From positions 1 through 64,000 of the forward strand of contig NZ_JAUYVM010000016.1 in the NCBI RefSeq assembly GCF_030689305.1: a stretch of DNA of 64,000 bases, given 5' to 3'. Of the stretch, positions 34,013 to 43,679 are shown in pieces. The notes under the pieces are model-generated. The model did not search any database, was not told the DNA's origin, and worked only from the letters and a program-made list of their open reading frames with translations. The translations under genes and the position numbers were made by a program. The first letter of the stretch is position 1. Each line of letters opens with the position of its first letter. The stretch comes from Vibrio penaeicida (GTDB lineage Bacteria; Pseudomonadota; Gammaproteobacteria; Enterobacterales; Vibrionaceae).

Positions 34013-35143
34013 GTGAAACTTACATACGAATTAAAAAAGACAAATGGTAATGCTCGCCGTGGGCAGCTTACTTTTGAACGTGGAACTGTTCAAACCCCTG
34101 CATTTATGCCTGTAGGTACTTACGGTACCGTAAAAGGGATGACTCCTGAAGAAGTGAAGGGGACAGGCGCTGAAATTCTGTTAGGCAATACGTTCCACCT
34201 GTGGCTACGCCCAGGGCAAGAAGTGATGAAAATGCATGGCGATTTGCACGATTTCATGAATTGGCACGGTCCTATTCTTACGGATTCAGGCGGTTTTCAA
34301 GTATTCAGCCTTGGTGATATCCGAAAAATTACCGAAGAGGGCGTGCATTTTCGCAACCCTGTAAATGGTGACAGAATATTCATGGATGCCGAAAAGTCGA
34401 TGGAAATTCAGAAAGATTTAGGTTCTGATGTTGTCATGATTTTCGACGAATGTACGCCATACCCTGCGACGCACGACGAAGCTAAAAAATCCATGGAAAT
34501 GTCACTTCGTTGGGCACAACGCAGCCGTGACCACTTTGACAAGTTAGATAACCAAAACTCATTGTTTGGTATTGTCCAAGGTGGTGTCTATGAAGATTTG
34601 CGAGACGTGTCGGTTAAAGGCCTCACAGACATAGGTTTTGATGGATATGCTGTTGGTGGATTGGCGGTTGGTGAACCGAAAGAAGACATGCATAGAGTGC
34701 TTGAGCATACCTGTCCTCAGTTACCTGAAGACAAGCCTAGATACCTTATGGGTGTTGGTAAACCAGAAGACTTAGTGGAAGGTGTGCGCCGTGGTATCGA
34801 CATGTTCGATTGTGTGATGCCTACACGAAATGCACGCAACGGACACTTGTTTGTGACTGGCGGTGTGATCAAGATCCGCAATGCGACACATAAAACCGAT
34901 ACAACCCCTTTGGATCCTGAGTGTGACTGTTACACTTGCCAAAACTATTCAAAGGCGTATTTGCATCATCTAGACCGTTGTAATGAAATCCTTGGTTCTA
35001 GATTGAATACTATTCACAACCTACGTTACTACCAACGTGTTATGGAAAGTATCCGTACTGCCATCGATGAAGATCGCTTCGACCAATTTGTTGAAGATTT
35101 TTACGCACGTCGCAACCGCGAAGTGCCACCGTTGAATAAATAG
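34013..35143 (+). CDS. tgt: tRNA-guanine transglycosylase Tgt
   Basis: 376 residues from the GTG at 34013, with TGGAGG four bases upstream; E. coli Tgt has 375. Conserved parts: PAFMPVGTYGTVKGMTPEEV, LTDSGGFQVFSLG with the catalytic Asp, GGLAVGEPK, and the zinc-binding CDCYTCQNYSKAYLHH near the C-terminus. It exchanges guanine 34 for preQ1, the step before QueA. An in-frame codon further upstream (33986) has no ribosome-binding site. Confidence 0.98.
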   Translation: MKLTYELKKTNGNARRGQLTFERGTVQTPAFMPVGTYGTVKGMTPEEVKGTGAEILLGNTFHLWLRPGQEVMKMHGDLHDFMNWHGPILTDSGGFQVFSLGDIRKITEEGVHFRNPVNGDRIFMDAEKSMEIQKDLGSDVVMIFDECTPYPATHDEAKKSMEMSLRWAQRSRDHFDKLDNQNSLFGIVQGGVYEDLRDVSVKGLTDIGFDGYAVGGLAVGEPKEDMHRVLEHTCPQLPEDKPRYLMGVGKPEDLVEGVRRGIDMFDCVMPTRNARNGHLFVTGGVIKIRNATHKTDTTPLDPECDCYTCQNYSKAYLHHLDRCNEILGSRLNTIHNLRYYQRVMESIRTAIDEDRFDQFVEDFYARRNREVPPLNK

Positions 35144-35231
35144 TTGTGCGTTATTGCCCGGCTCTTGAAAGTCGGGCAATACGTCCCAATTTATTGACTA
35201 CTAAATAAAATAATATAGAGGATGTTTCTCA

Positions 35232-35564
35232 ATGAGTTTGATTTCTGTTGCACACGCCGCGGGTGAAGGTGCTCCACAAGGTGGTGGTTTTGAAATGATC
35301 ATCATGTTGGGTATGTTTGCGGTTATTTTTTACTTCATGATTTACCGCCCACAAGCTAAGCGCTCAAAAGAGCACAAAAACCTAATGGCAGGAATGCAGA
35401 AAGGTGATGAAGTGCTAACCAATGGTGGTCTAGTTGGTAAGATTGCAAAAATCTCTGAAGACAACGACTACATTGCAATTGCATTGAACGACAACAACGA
35501 AGTGACTATTAAGAAAGACTTTGTTACTGCAGTGCTGCCAAAGGGTACACTGAAATCTCTGTAA
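35232..35564 (+). CDS. yajC: Sec translocon accessory subunit YajC
   Basis: 110 residues with one membrane helix (about 20-38, MIIMLGMFAVIFYFMIYRPQ) and the family stretch GDEVLTNGGLVGKI. Inner-membrane partner of SecDF. Ends 21 bases before secD; AGAGGATG lies before its start. Confidence 0.97.
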   Translation: MSLISVAHAAGEGAPQGGGFEMIIMLGMFAVIFYFMIYRPQAKRSKEHKNLMAGMQKGDEVLTNGGLVGKIAKISEDNDYIAIALNDNNEVTIKKDFVTAVLPKGTLKSL

Positions 35565-35585
35565 AACAGCTAAAGGATCCTCGCT

Positions 35586-37442
35586 GTGTTAAACCGTTAT
35601 CCTTTGTGGAAGTACCTGATGGTGATGACTCTCATCCTTGTCAGCGCATTGTATGCACTTCCGAATATTTATGGTGAAGATCCGGCTATTCAAGTTACTG
35701 GGGCACGTGGTGCCTCAGTGGATATGTCAACGCTGGATGCTGTTACCGAAGTTCTTGAAAAAGAAAACCTCCCTAAAAAGTCCATCGCACTAGAAAATGG
35801 CTCCATTCTTGTTCGCTTTTTAGATACCGATACTCAAATCAGTGCGCGTGATGCTATCAATACAGCATTAGGAAAAGAAGCCATTGTTGCTCTTAACCTT
35901 GCACCTGCTACACCAGAGTGGCTAGATGCCATTGGCGCTACGCCGATGAAGCTGGGTCTGGATCTTCGTGGTGGTGTTCACTTCCTTATGGAAGTAGACA
36001 TGGACGCTGCGATGGAAAAGCTTGTTGGTCAGCAAGAAGAAGCGTTTCGTAGTGAATTACGTGAGCAACGTATTCGCTATCGTGCTATTCGCAAATCAGG
36101 TAAAGATGCCGTTGAAATTGTTTTAAGAGACGCAGAGCAGCTTGAACAAGCTGAAAGCTTGCTTGAAAGAACGCATCAAGACATGATTTTTGTCGACAAC
36201 AGCACAAGCAGCCGCTTTTCCCTTAAAGCCACATTCACCGAGCAGCGCTTGCAAGAAATTCGTAACTATGCGGTTGAGCAAAATATTACTATTTTGCGTA
36301 ATCGTGTGAACGAGCTTGGTGTTGCTGAACCATTAGTTCAACGTCAAGGTGCCAGCCGAATCGTTGTTGAGCTTCCTGGTGTTCAAGATACTGCTCGTGC
36401 GAAAGAAATTTTAGGTGCAACTGCAACACTTGAATTCCGTGAAGTGGATGATAAAGCTGACTTGGCAGCGGCGGCGCGTGGTCGTGCTCCTGCAGGCAGT
36501 GAAATCAAGTTTGATCGTGATGGTCGCCCTGTCGTTCTGAAAAAGCGCATTATTCTTGGTGGCTCAAGCATCACTGATGCAAGTTCGAGTGCTGATGAAT
36601 ACGGTCGTCCGCAAGTTAACATTAACTTAGATAGTGAAGGTGGCAGTAAGATGTCCAGCTTCTCTAAAAAGAATGTTGGCAAGTTGATGGCTACCGTGTT
36701 TGCTGAATACAAAGACAGTGGTCGCCGTACACCTGAAGGCAAAGTTATTCTCAACAAGCATGAAGAAGTTATTAACCAAGCGACCATTCAAACGGCACTT
36801 GGTCGAAGCTTCCGAATTACTGGTATTGATTCTGCCGCAGAAGCTCACAACCTTGCGTTGCTGCTTCGTGCTGGTGCACTAATCGCGCCAATCTCCATTG
36901 TTGAAGAGCGTACAATCGGTCCTTCTATGGGGCAGCAAAACATCGATATGGGTATTCAAGCGTGTATCTTTGGTTTGGTTGCTGTGATGTTGTTCTGCCT
37001 GGTTTACTACCGTAAGTTTGGTATCTTTGCCAACCTAGCGCTTATCGCTAACATCATTTTGATCATTGGTGTGATGTCGATGATTCCTGGTGCGACAATG
37101 ACGCTTCCAGGGATTGCAGGTATTGTATTGACCGTTGGTATGGCTGTAGATGCGAATGTTCTCATCTTTGAGCGTATACGAGAGGAACTTCGTGATGGAC
37201 GAAACCCTCAGCAAGCGATTCATCAAGGTTATGCTAACGCATTCAGTACTATTGCCGATGCCAACATCACCACTCTAATTACTGCAATCATCCTATTCGC
37301 AGTAGGTACGGGTGCGATTAAAGGCTTCGCTGTCACACTGTCTATCGGTATTTTGACCTCCATGTTTACTGCCATTATCGGTACACGTTGTGTCGTGAAC
37401 CTGCTTTATGGTGGCAAGCGCATCAACAAGTTGTCGATCTAA
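35586..37442 (+). CDS. secD: Protein translocase subunit SecD
   Basis: 618 residues (E. coli 615) starting with GTG and AAAGGATC upstream. One N-terminal helix, a large periplasmic P1 domain with GLDLRGGVHFLMEVD (about residues 121-137), and five C-terminal membrane helices (about 455-610) with GMAVDANVLIFERIREELR. With SecF it uses the proton or sodium gradient to pull exported proteins. Vibrio often carries a second, sodium-driven SecDF elsewhere. Confidence 0.98.
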   Translation: MLNRYPLWKYLMVMTLILVSALYALPNIYGEDPAIQVTGARGASVDMSTLDAVTEVLEKENLPKKSIALENGSILVRFLDTDTQISARDAINTALGKEAIVALNLAPATPEWLDAIGATPMKLGLDLRGGVHFLMEVDMDAAMEKLVGQQEEAFRSELREQRIRYRAIRKSGKDAVEIVLRDAEQLEQAESLLERTHQDMIFVDNSTSSRFSLKATFTEQRLQEIRNYAVEQNITILRNRVNELGVAEPLVQRQGASRIVVELPGVQDTARAKEILGATATLEFREVDDKADLAAAARGRAPAGSEIKFDRDGRPVVLKKRIILGGSSITDASSSADEYGRPQVNINLDSEGGSKMSSFSKKNVGKLMATVFAEYKDSGRRTPEGKVILNKHEEVINQATIQTALGRSFRITGIDSAAEAHNLALLLRAGALIAPISIVEERTIGPSMGQQNIDMGIQACIFGLVAVMLFCLVYYRKFGIFANLALIANIILIIGVMSMIPGATMTLPGIAGIVLTVGMAVDANVLIFERIREELRDGRNPQQAIHQGYANAFSTIADANITTLITAIILFAVGTGAIKGFAVTLSIGILTSMFTAIIGTRCVVNLLYGGKRINKLSI

Positions 37443-37451
37443 GGAATTATC

Positions 37452-38399
37452 ATGTTTCAGATATTGAAAACAGACAAAATGATCGACTTCATGCGTTGGT
37501 CGAAAGGTGCCTTTGTTCTTTCTGTTTTACTTATCGTGGGTGCAATAGGCACACTAGTGGGTAAAGGGTTGAACTGGGGGCTAGACTTCACTGGTGGTAC
37601 ACTGATTGAAGTCGGCTTTGAGCAACCGGCAAACTTGGAAGATGTACGTGCGGCACTTGAAGCGAAAGGCTTTGGTGATGCGACCGTTCAAAATTTCGGT
37701 TCATCTCGTGAGGTGATGGTTCGTCTTCGTCCGCGTGACGGAGTTAAAGGTGAAACTCTTGGTAATCAAATTCTTGATGCAATAAAAGAGGGCACTGGTG
37801 AAAACCTAGAAATGCGTCGTATTGAGTTTGTTGGTCCGAACGTTGGCGATGAGTTAACAGAAGCGGGTGGTCTGGCAATTCTGACAGCACTTATCTGTAT
37901 TTTGATCTATGTATCAATTCGCTTCGAATGGCGTTTAGCAGCAGGTGCCGTATTGGCATTGGCGCACGATGTTATCATCACTTTAGGGGTGTTCTCCTTA
38001 CTGCAAATCGAGGTCGATTTAACCATCGTAGCCGCTTTGCTAACGGTTGTCGGGTACTCACTCAACGATACCATCGTTGTCTTTGACCGTATCCGAGAAA
38101 ACTTCCGTAAGATGCGTAAAGGTGAATCTGCTGAGGTAATGAACAGCTCTGTTACCCAAACTCTAAGTCGTACCTTGATTACATCTGGTACCACTTTGTT
38201 TGTGGTTATCGCGTTGTTTACTCAAGGTGGAGCGATGATTCATGGCTTCGCGACAGCGTTACTTCTTGGTATTACAGTGGGTACGTATTCTTCTATTTAC
38301 GTAGCATCTGCATTAGCATTGAAGCTTGGCATTACGCGCGAGCACCTTATGCCTCCACAGATCGAGAAAGAAGGCGAAGAACTCGAAGAGTTACCTTAG
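37452..38399 (+). CDS. secF: Protein translocase subunit SecF
   Basis: 315 residues (E. coli 323): N-terminal helix, periplasmic domain with GLDFTGGTLIEVGF, and five membrane helices with VVGYSLNDTIVVFDRIRENFR. It forms the SecDF-YajC complex. Starts nine bases after secD with AAGGA upstream; ends the operon before a strong terminator. Confidence 0.98.
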   Translation: MFQILKTDKMIDFMRWSKGAFVLSVLLIVGAIGTLVGKGLNWGLDFTGGTLIEVGFEQPANLEDVRAALEAKGFGDATVQNFGSSREVMVRLRPRDGVKGETLGNQILDAIKEGTGENLEMRRIEFVGPNVGDELTEAGGLAILTALICILIYVSIRFEWRLAAGAVLALAHDVIITLGVFSLLQIEVDLTIVAALLTVVGYSLNDTIVVFDRIRENFRKMRKGESAEVMNSSVTQTLSRTLITSGTTLFVVIALFTQGGAMIHGFATALLLGITVGTYSSIYVASALALKLGITREHLMPPQIEKEGEELEELP

Positions 38400-38424
38400 T
38401 CCACAGACAACTAAGTCTTACCTT

Positions 38425-38453
38425 AAAGCCACCTAACTCAGGTGGCTTTTTTG
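38425..38453 (+). terminator. Terminator of the queA-secF gene group
   Basis: Stem AGCCACCT / AGGTGGCT followed by six T, 27 bases after the secF stop. Confidence 0.93.
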
Positions 38454-38505
38454 TATTCTGGAGTTGTGGGTTGATATTTTAAGGTTAGACACTTTGCAAG
38501 TGACA

Positions 38506-38561
38506 ATAAAAAACACCCAGTAACTTTGCTGCTTGAGAGCATAAAGTTACTGGGTGTTTTA
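38506..38561 (-). terminator. Terminator of suhB
   Basis: A 17-bp perfect stem AAACACCCAGTAACTTT / AAAGTTACTGGGTGTTT with a 15-base loop; on the minus strand it is followed by TTTATTG. It lies 27 bases after the suhB stop. Confidence 0.88.
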
Positions 38562-38587
38562 GAAATTCAGCTTGTGACAGTGAAGAT

Positions 38588-39391
38588 TTACTTCAGGATA
38601 GCTTCATTCCCGTTTTCGCGGATGTGTTTTAGAATTGATTTTACACCACGTGGGCTAGAGCCAACAATGTTACCAGACTGCATGTAGTTCGTGCCGCCTG
38701 CAAAGTCAGTTAGGATAGCACCCGCTTCACGAGCAATAAGCTCACCAGCAGCCATGTCCCAAGGTTTTAAGCCAAGCTCAAAGAAACCGTCTACACGGCC
38801 TGCCGCTAGGTAACACAAATCAAGTGCTGCGCTGCCAGTACGTCGGAAATCGGCACATTCAGTGAACAGACCAGAAACAATCTTCATGTAAGATTCTGAA
38901 TGCTGCTTTTGCTTGAATGGGAAGCCTGTTGCTAAAACAGTACCTTGAAGATCTTTAAGTGGCGTTACTCGGATACGAGCATTGTTTAGTTGAGCGCCAG
39001 AACCGCGCTGAGCTGTGAACAACTCATTTTGCATTGGGTCATATACGCAAGCCACTTCTGTTTTGCCCTTCATTCGAACAGCAATAGATACAGAGAAGTG
39101 AGGTAGACCTTTTAAGAAATTTGTAGTGCCATCCAGTGGGTCGATGATCCATTGTACGTCTTTATCTTTACCTTCGATAAGACCGTTTTCTTCAGCAACG
39201 ATACAGTGCTCTGGGTAAGAGGTTTTAATAGTATCGATGATCAGAGCTTCTGCTTCTTTGTCTACGTTAGTAACAAAGTCATTACTGCCCTTTTGAATAG
39301 ATTCAATTTTGTCAACGTTTTCTAGTGATTTAGCAATATGATTGCCTGCTTTTCGCGCAGCGCGAATAGCAATGTTAAGCATTGGATGCAT
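38588..39391 (-). CDS. suhB: Inositol-1-monophosphatase / Nus-type factor SuhB
   Basis: 267 residues, the E. coli length, beginning MHPMLNIAIRAARKAGNHI. Metal-binding motifs: EENG, DPLDGTTNFLKGLPHFSVS and PWDMAAGELIAREAGA. It has inositol phosphatase activity and in E. coli also acts in rRNA transcription antitermination with Nus factors. Divergent from trmJ, as in many gammaproteobacteria. Confidence 0.97.
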   Translation of the reverse strand: MHPMLNIAIRAARKAGNHIAKSLENVDKIESIQKGSNDFVTNVDKEAEALIIDTIKTSYPEHCIVAEENGLIEGKDKDVQWIIDPLDGTTNFLKGLPHFSVSIAVRMKGKTEVACVYDPMQNELFTAQRGSGAQLNNARIRVTPLKDLQGTVLATGFPFKQKQHSESYMKIVSGLFTECADFRRTGSAALDLCYLAAGRVDGFFELGLKPWDMAAGELIAREAGAILTDFAGGTNYMQSGNIVGSSPRGVKSILKHIRENGNEAILK

Positions 39392-39624
39392 ACAGTTTTT
39401 CCCAACGGATGTTAAAGAACGATAAAGCGGCGGGGAGTATATCAGAGTATCGGTAAAAAGGAAGTGGTTATTTTTTGAGCTTGCAACTTATTTTGAACAA
39501 TAAACTTGGTAGCTATTTTTTCAGTAATGTGAAGGAATCTACGGCTGTCTGAGGGAGAGGGATAACCTTTTTTAAAGTGTTGTGATACTATTTCGCGGTT
39601 TTTAAATAGTCGGTAAATTACACC

Positions 39625-40356
39625 ATGTTAGACCAAGTAAAAGTTGTTCTCGTTGGTACGTCACACTCAGGAAATATTGGCAGCGCAGCGCGTGCAATGA
39701 AAGTGATGGGGCTGTCCAACATGGTCTTGGTTGATCCTCAATGTGAAGTCGACTCCCAATCTGTTGCGTTAGCAGCCGGTGCTAGTGAAATTGCTCTTAA
39801 CGCAAAAGTAGTGAATACGCTAGAAGAGGCCGTTGAAGACTGCGGTCTTGTTGTTGGTTCTAGTGCGCGTTCTAGAACATTAGAATGGCCTATGTTAGAG
39901 CCCAGAGAGTGTGGAGAGCTATTCTCTTTGGAAGGTAAAAACCACCCTGTTGCTCTTGTGTTTGGACGAGAAAGAACGGGATTAACCAATGACGAATTAC
40001 AACGTTGTCATTTCCATGTTTGCATCCCCGCTAACCCAGAATACAGTTCTTTGAATCTTGCTATGGCCGTTCAAACCTTGGCATATGAGGTGCGAGTAGC
40101 CCATCTCAATGACGTTGCAAGTGAGCACCCAAACCAACAAGAAAACGATTATCCTAGGCACAAAGAGCTTGAGATGTTCTATGAGCACCTTGAAAAGGTA
40201 ATCACTCAAACTCAGTTTCTAGATGACAGAAACCCTGGTCAGGTGATGAATAAATTACGACGTTTATTTTCTAGAGCACGCCCTGAAGCCCAAGAAATCA
40301 ACATTCTTAGAGGGATTTTAACGTCTGTACAAAAGAATCTGTTGAATAAAAAATGA
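39625..40356 (+). CDS. trmJ: tRNA (cytidine/uridine-2'-O-)-methyltransferase TrmJ
   Basis: 243 residues of the SPOUT class. N-terminal VKVVLVGTSHSGNIGSAARAMKVMGL and the knot motifs VALVFGRERTGLTNDEL and ANPEYSSLNLAMAVQTLAYE. It methylates the ribose of position 32 in tRNAs. It lies directly upstream of iscR, 113 bases away, the same neighbourhood as in E. coli. Confidence 0.97.
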   Translation: MLDQVKVVLVGTSHSGNIGSAARAMKVMGLSNMVLVDPQCEVDSQSVALAAGASEIALNAKVVNTLEEAVEDCGLVVGSSARSRTLEWPMLEPRECGELFSLEGKNHPVALVFGRERTGLTNDELQRCHFHVCIPANPEYSSLNLAMAVQTLAYEVRVAHLNDVASEHPNQQENDYPRHKELEMFYEHLEKVITQTQFLDDRNPGQVMNKLRRLFSRARPEAQEINILRGILTSVQKNLLNKK

Positions 40357-40377
40357 CCACTTAAGCTATGTGGTTAA

Positions 40378-40402
40378 ATACCTGACTAAAACAGTCAAAT
40401 AA
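40378..40402 (+). promoter_or_regulatory. IscR type 1 binding site, upstream copy
   Basis: ATACCTGACTAAAACAGTCA followed by AATAA fits the 25-base type 1 IscR consensus ATASYYGACTRWWWYAGTCRRSTAT with very few mismatches. It touches the second copy without a gap. The holo form of IscR is expected to bind and repress the isc operon. Confidence 0.85.
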
Positions 40403-40427
40403 ATACTTGACCAATTTAGTCGGGTAT
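40403..40427 (+). promoter_or_regulatory. IscR type 1 binding site, downstream copy
   Basis: ATACTTGACCAATTTAGTCG followed by GGTAT is a near-perfect IscR type 1 site. It includes TTGACC (40407-40412), a possible -35 element, so IscR bound here would block RNA polymerase. It lies 42 bases before the iscR start. Confidence 0.88.
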
Positions 40428-40469
40428 GGAAAAATTCTATCCACAAACTTACTGTGGATACGGTGTGAT

Positions 40470-40976
40470 ATGAGACTTACATCTAAAGGAAGATATGCAG
40501 TAACGGCAATGTTAGATGTTGCTCTGCATTCACAAGAAAGCCCAGTGCCGCTGGCTGATATTTCAGAGCGTCAGGGTATTTCTTTATCTTACTTAGAACA
40601 ATTATTTTCTAAGTTACGTAAAGCTGGTTTAGTTGCAAGTGTACGCGGACCTGGTGGTGGCTACCGTCTTGGTACTGATGCAAATGATATTGCTGTCGGT
40701 ATGGTGATCGCTGCCGTAGATGAATCTGTCGATGCAACTAAATGTAATGGCAAAGCAGACTGTCAAGGTGGCTCCCGCTGCCTAACTCACACACTATGGC
40801 GTGACTTGAGTGCTAGAATTAGTGAGTTTTTAAACAATATCACTCTAGGCGAGCTGATGTTGGACAATGAAGTATTAGAAATATCTGATCGTCAGGGTAT
40901 CGACTTGGTGATCAATCATGGGTTTGGACAAAAAAATACAAGCACCGCTCCCATCGGTGTAAATGTACGCTCATAG
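40470..40976 (+). CDS. iscR: Fe-S cluster regulator IscR
   Basis: 168 residues from the ATG at 40470, beginning MRLTSKGRYAVTAMLDVALH as in the family. Rrf2-type winged helix (1-85) and cluster ligands Cys92, Cys98, Cys104 and His107, identical in position to E. coli IscR. It represses isc when it holds a [2Fe-2S] cluster and controls other genes in apo form. The two type 1 sites upstream show autoregulation. Confidence 0.98.
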   Translation: MRLTSKGRYAVTAMLDVALHSQESPVPLADISERQGISLSYLEQLFSKLRKAGLVASVRGPGGGYRLGTDANDIAVGMVIAAVDESVDATKCNGKADCQGGSRCLTHTLWRDLSARISEFLNNITLGELMLDNEVLEISDRQGIDLVINHGFGQKNTSTAPIGVNVRS

Positions 40977-41026
40977 ATAGCGTCTATATAACCGCTTAAG
41001 CGGACAATATTACATTGGAGTAACAA

Positions 41027-42241
41027 ATGAAACTGCCCATTTATTTTGATTACTCAGCAACATGCCCAGTTGATGTGCGCGTTGCTGAAAAAATGGTTCA
41101 GTACATGACGATGGATGGGACGTTTGGTAACCCTGCTTCTCGTTCTCATCGTTATGGCTGGCAGGCAGAAGAAGCAGTAGACACTGCTCGTGAGCAAATC
41201 GCTGAACTATTAAACGCTGACCCAAGAGAAATAATTTTCACCTCGGGCGCAACAGAATCTGACAACCTAGCAATTAAAGGTGCGGCACACTTTTACGGCA
41301 AAAAAGGTAAGCACGTTATTACGTGTAAAACCGAACATAAAGCGGTTCTTGATCCGTGCCGTCAGCTAGAGCGTGAAGGTTATGAAGTGACATACATTGA
41401 GCCAGAATCCAATGGCATTATTGATCTGAATAAACTTCAAGCGGCAATACGAGAGGATACCGTTTTGGTATCTATCATGCATGTTAACAACGAAATTGGT
41501 GTCATTCAGGACATTTCTGCTATCGGCGAACTTTGCCGTGAGCGTAAGATTATCTTTCATGTTGATGCTGCACAATCTGCTGGCAAAGTGCCACTAGATG
41601 TTCAGGAAATGAAAGTCGATCTTATTTCTATGTCTGCGCATAAAGCATACGGTCCTAAGGGTATTGGTGCACTGTACGTTCGTCGCAAACCACGTATTCG
41701 CCTAGAAGCGCAAATTCATGGTGGCGGTCACGAGCGTGGTTTCCGTTCTGGTACCTTGGCGACTCACCAAATTGTTGGTATGGGTGAAGCCTTCCGTATT
41801 GCAAAAGAAGAAATGCAAAAAGATTTCGACCATGCAAAGTCATTGCGTGATCGTATGTTGAAAGGTCTTGATGGAATGGAAGCATTGACGATCAATGGTG
41901 ATCTAGAGCAACGCGTTCCACACAACCTCAATATCAGTTTTGCATTTGTAGAGGGTGAATCTCTGCTTATGGCACTGAAAGACCTAGCTGTTTCTTCTGG
42001 CTCTGCATGTACATCAGCAAGCCTTGAGCCTTCGTATGTTCTGCGTGCTCTAGGGTTGGATGACGAGCTAGCGCATAGCTCCATTCGTTTTTCTTTTGGC
42101 CGTATGACGACAGAAGAAGACATTGATTACGCCGTTGAAAAGATTCGTGTTGCAGTGGACAAACTGCGCGACATGTCTCCTCTATGGGATATGTACAAAG
42201 AAGGTGTAGATTTGAGCACAGTTGAATGGGCTCACCACTAG
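41027..42241 (+). CDS. iscS: Cysteine desulfurase IscS
   Basis: 404 residues (same as E. coli), start preceded by TTGGAG. PLP-dependent class V aminotransferase fold with the lysine in SMSAHKAYGPKGIGALYVRR and the active cysteine in the loop SSGSACTSASLEPSYVLRALG. It takes sulfur from cysteine for Fe-S clusters and tRNA thiolation. Confidence 0.98.
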   Translation: MKLPIYFDYSATCPVDVRVAEKMVQYMTMDGTFGNPASRSHRYGWQAEEAVDTAREQIAELLNADPREIIFTSGATESDNLAIKGAAHFYGKKGKHVITCKTEHKAVLDPCRQLEREGYEVTYIEPESNGIIDLNKLQAAIREDTVLVSIMHVNNEIGVIQDISAIGELCRERKIIFHVDAAQSAGKVPLDVQEMKVDLISMSAHKAYGPKGIGALYVRRKPRIRLEAQIHGGGHERGFRSGTLATHQIVGMGEAFRIAKEEMQKDFDHAKSLRDRMLKGLDGMEALTINGDLEQRVPHNLNISFAFVEGESLLMALKDLAVSSGSACTSASLEPSYVLRALGLDDELAHSSIRFSFGRMTTEEDIDYAVEKIRVAVDKLRDMSPLWDMYKEGVDLSTVEWAHH

Positions 42242-42274
42242 TCTCAAGGATATAGAGGATTCGAGGTAAAAATT

Positions 42275-42658
42275 ATGGCATACAGCGAAAAAGTTATAGA
42301 CCATTACGAAAACCCACGTAACGTTGGTTCATTCGATAAAGAAGACCCATCCATTGGTAGTGGTATGGTTGGCGCGCCAGCATGTGGCGACGTTATGAAA
42401 CTGCAAATCAAAGTGTCTTCTGAAGGCATCATTGAAGACGCGAAATTTAAAACTTATGGCTGCGGTAGTGCCATTGCTTCTAGCTCTCTAATCACCGAGT
42501 GGGTGAAAGGTAAGAGTATTGATGAAGCAGCGGCTATCAAAAATGCAGAAATTGCTGAAGAACTTGAATTGCCACCGGTAAAAGTTCACTGTTCTATCCT
42601 TGCTGAGGATGCAATTAAAGCTGCTGTTTCTGATTACAAAAAGAAACACGAGTCATAA
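42275..42658 (+). CDS. iscU: Fe-S cluster scaffold IscU
   Basis: 127 residues with three conserved cysteines in GAPACGDV (Cys37), GCGSAIASSS (Cys63) and KVHCSILAED (Cys106), plus the LPPVK motif (residues about 99-103) that HscA recognises. It is the assembly platform fed by IscS. 33 bases after iscS. Confidence 0.98.
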   Translation: MAYSEKVIDHYENPRNVGSFDKEDPSIGSGMVGAPACGDVMKLQIKVSSEGIIEDAKFKTYGCGSAIASSSLITEWVKGKSIDEAAAIKNAEIAEELELPPVKVHCSILAEDAIKAAVSDYKKKHES

Positions 42659-42722
42659 TTGTAAATGGAAGGAGTTAGCGCTTCTTCCATTTTAATTTCA
42701 CTAAAGATTAGCAGGTTGCAGT

Positions 42723-43046
42723 ATGGCCATTACCATGACAGAAGCGGCGACAAGCCGTGTCAGATCATTTCTAGATAATCGAGGCAAAGGCATCGGTTTA
42801 AGACTTGGGGTGAAAACCACAGGTTGCTCCGGAATGGCTTATGTTCTCGAATTTGTTGATGTTCTTAATGAAGAAGATGAAATTTTTGAGCAGGACAGTG
42901 TGAAAATAATCATTGATCCTAAAAGCTTAGTATACCTAGACGGGACTGAGTTGGACTTCGTAAAAGAAGGCTTGAATGAAGGTTTTCAGTTTAACAACCC
43001 CAACGTTAAAGGTGAGTGTGGTTGTGGTGAAAGCTTTAATGTCTGA
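42723..43046 (+). CDS. iscA: A-type Fe-S carrier IscA
   Basis: 107 residues with the three ligands Cys35 (KTTGCSGMAY) and the C-terminal pair in GECGCGESF. Carries clusters or iron to targets. Sixty-four bases after iscU, within the isc operon. Confidence 0.97.
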   Translation: MAITMTEAATSRVRSFLDNRGKGIGLRLGVKTTGCSGMAYVLEFVDVLNEEDEIFEQDSVKIIIDPKSLVYLDGTELDFVKEGLNEGFQFNNPNVKGECGCGESFNV

Positions 43047-43150
43047 TAAATAAGCTCAACAAATACATCGATTTAAAACGCAGTGAACGCTGCGTTTTGT
43101 GCTTTCCACTTATCTTTATTTTTTGCCCAGATTTCACTGAGAGTCAGAAA

Positions 43151-43666
43151 ATGGATCATTTTGAATTGTTCGGTATTTCTCGCCAGTTTGATCTTGATGT
43201 TACTGCGTTATCCACTCAGTTCAGAGAGCTTCAACGCCAATTCCATCCAGATAAATTCGCTACTGCATCCGAGCGAGATCGCCTTCTTGCTGTGCAAAAA
43301 GCGGCGCAAATCAATGATGCTTTCCAAGTGCTAAAACAACCGATTTCTCGTGCTGAATACCTTCTTTCTCTTAAAGGGGTAGATATTCGGAATGAGCAAA
43401 ATACGATGCAAGATCCTATGTTTTTAATGGAACAGATGGAGCTAAGGGAAGCGTTAGAGGATATTGAGTCATCATCAGATCCTGAATCTGAATTATTCGA
43501 TTTTGAGAAAAAGGTCAGTAAACTGTATCAATCGCTTTTGAGTGAGATGGTTCAGGCATTAACTGATAACACACTGGAAAACGCTGCGAATGGTATTCGT
43601 AAGCTAAAATTTATTGCCAAATTACAAAATGAAATAGAGCAGTTAGAAGACAAACTGCTCGGATAA
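43151..43666 (+). CDS. hscB: Fe-S co-chaperone HscB
   Basis: 171 residues from the ATG at 43151, the E. coli length; the protein begins MDHFELFGISRQFDLD. J-domain with the HPD motif in RQFHPDKFAT (residues about 31-34), then a C-terminal three-helix domain that binds IscU. Upstream in-frame codons are not family-like. Ends 13 bases before hscA. Confidence 0.97.
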   Translation: MDHFELFGISRQFDLDVTALSTQFRELQRQFHPDKFATASERDRLLAVQKAAQINDAFQVLKQPISRAEYLLSLKGVDIRNEQNTMQDPMFLMEQMELREALEDIESSSDPESELFDFEKKVSKLYQSLLSEMVQALTDNTLENAANGIRKLKFIAKLQNEIEQLEDKLLG

Positions 43667-43679
43667 TAAAGGACATTCA

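Noticed and set aside
33856..34050. 64-codon frame between queA and tgt
   Set aside because: No ribosome-binding site, no recognisable family, and its end overlaps the well-supported tgt start at 34013.
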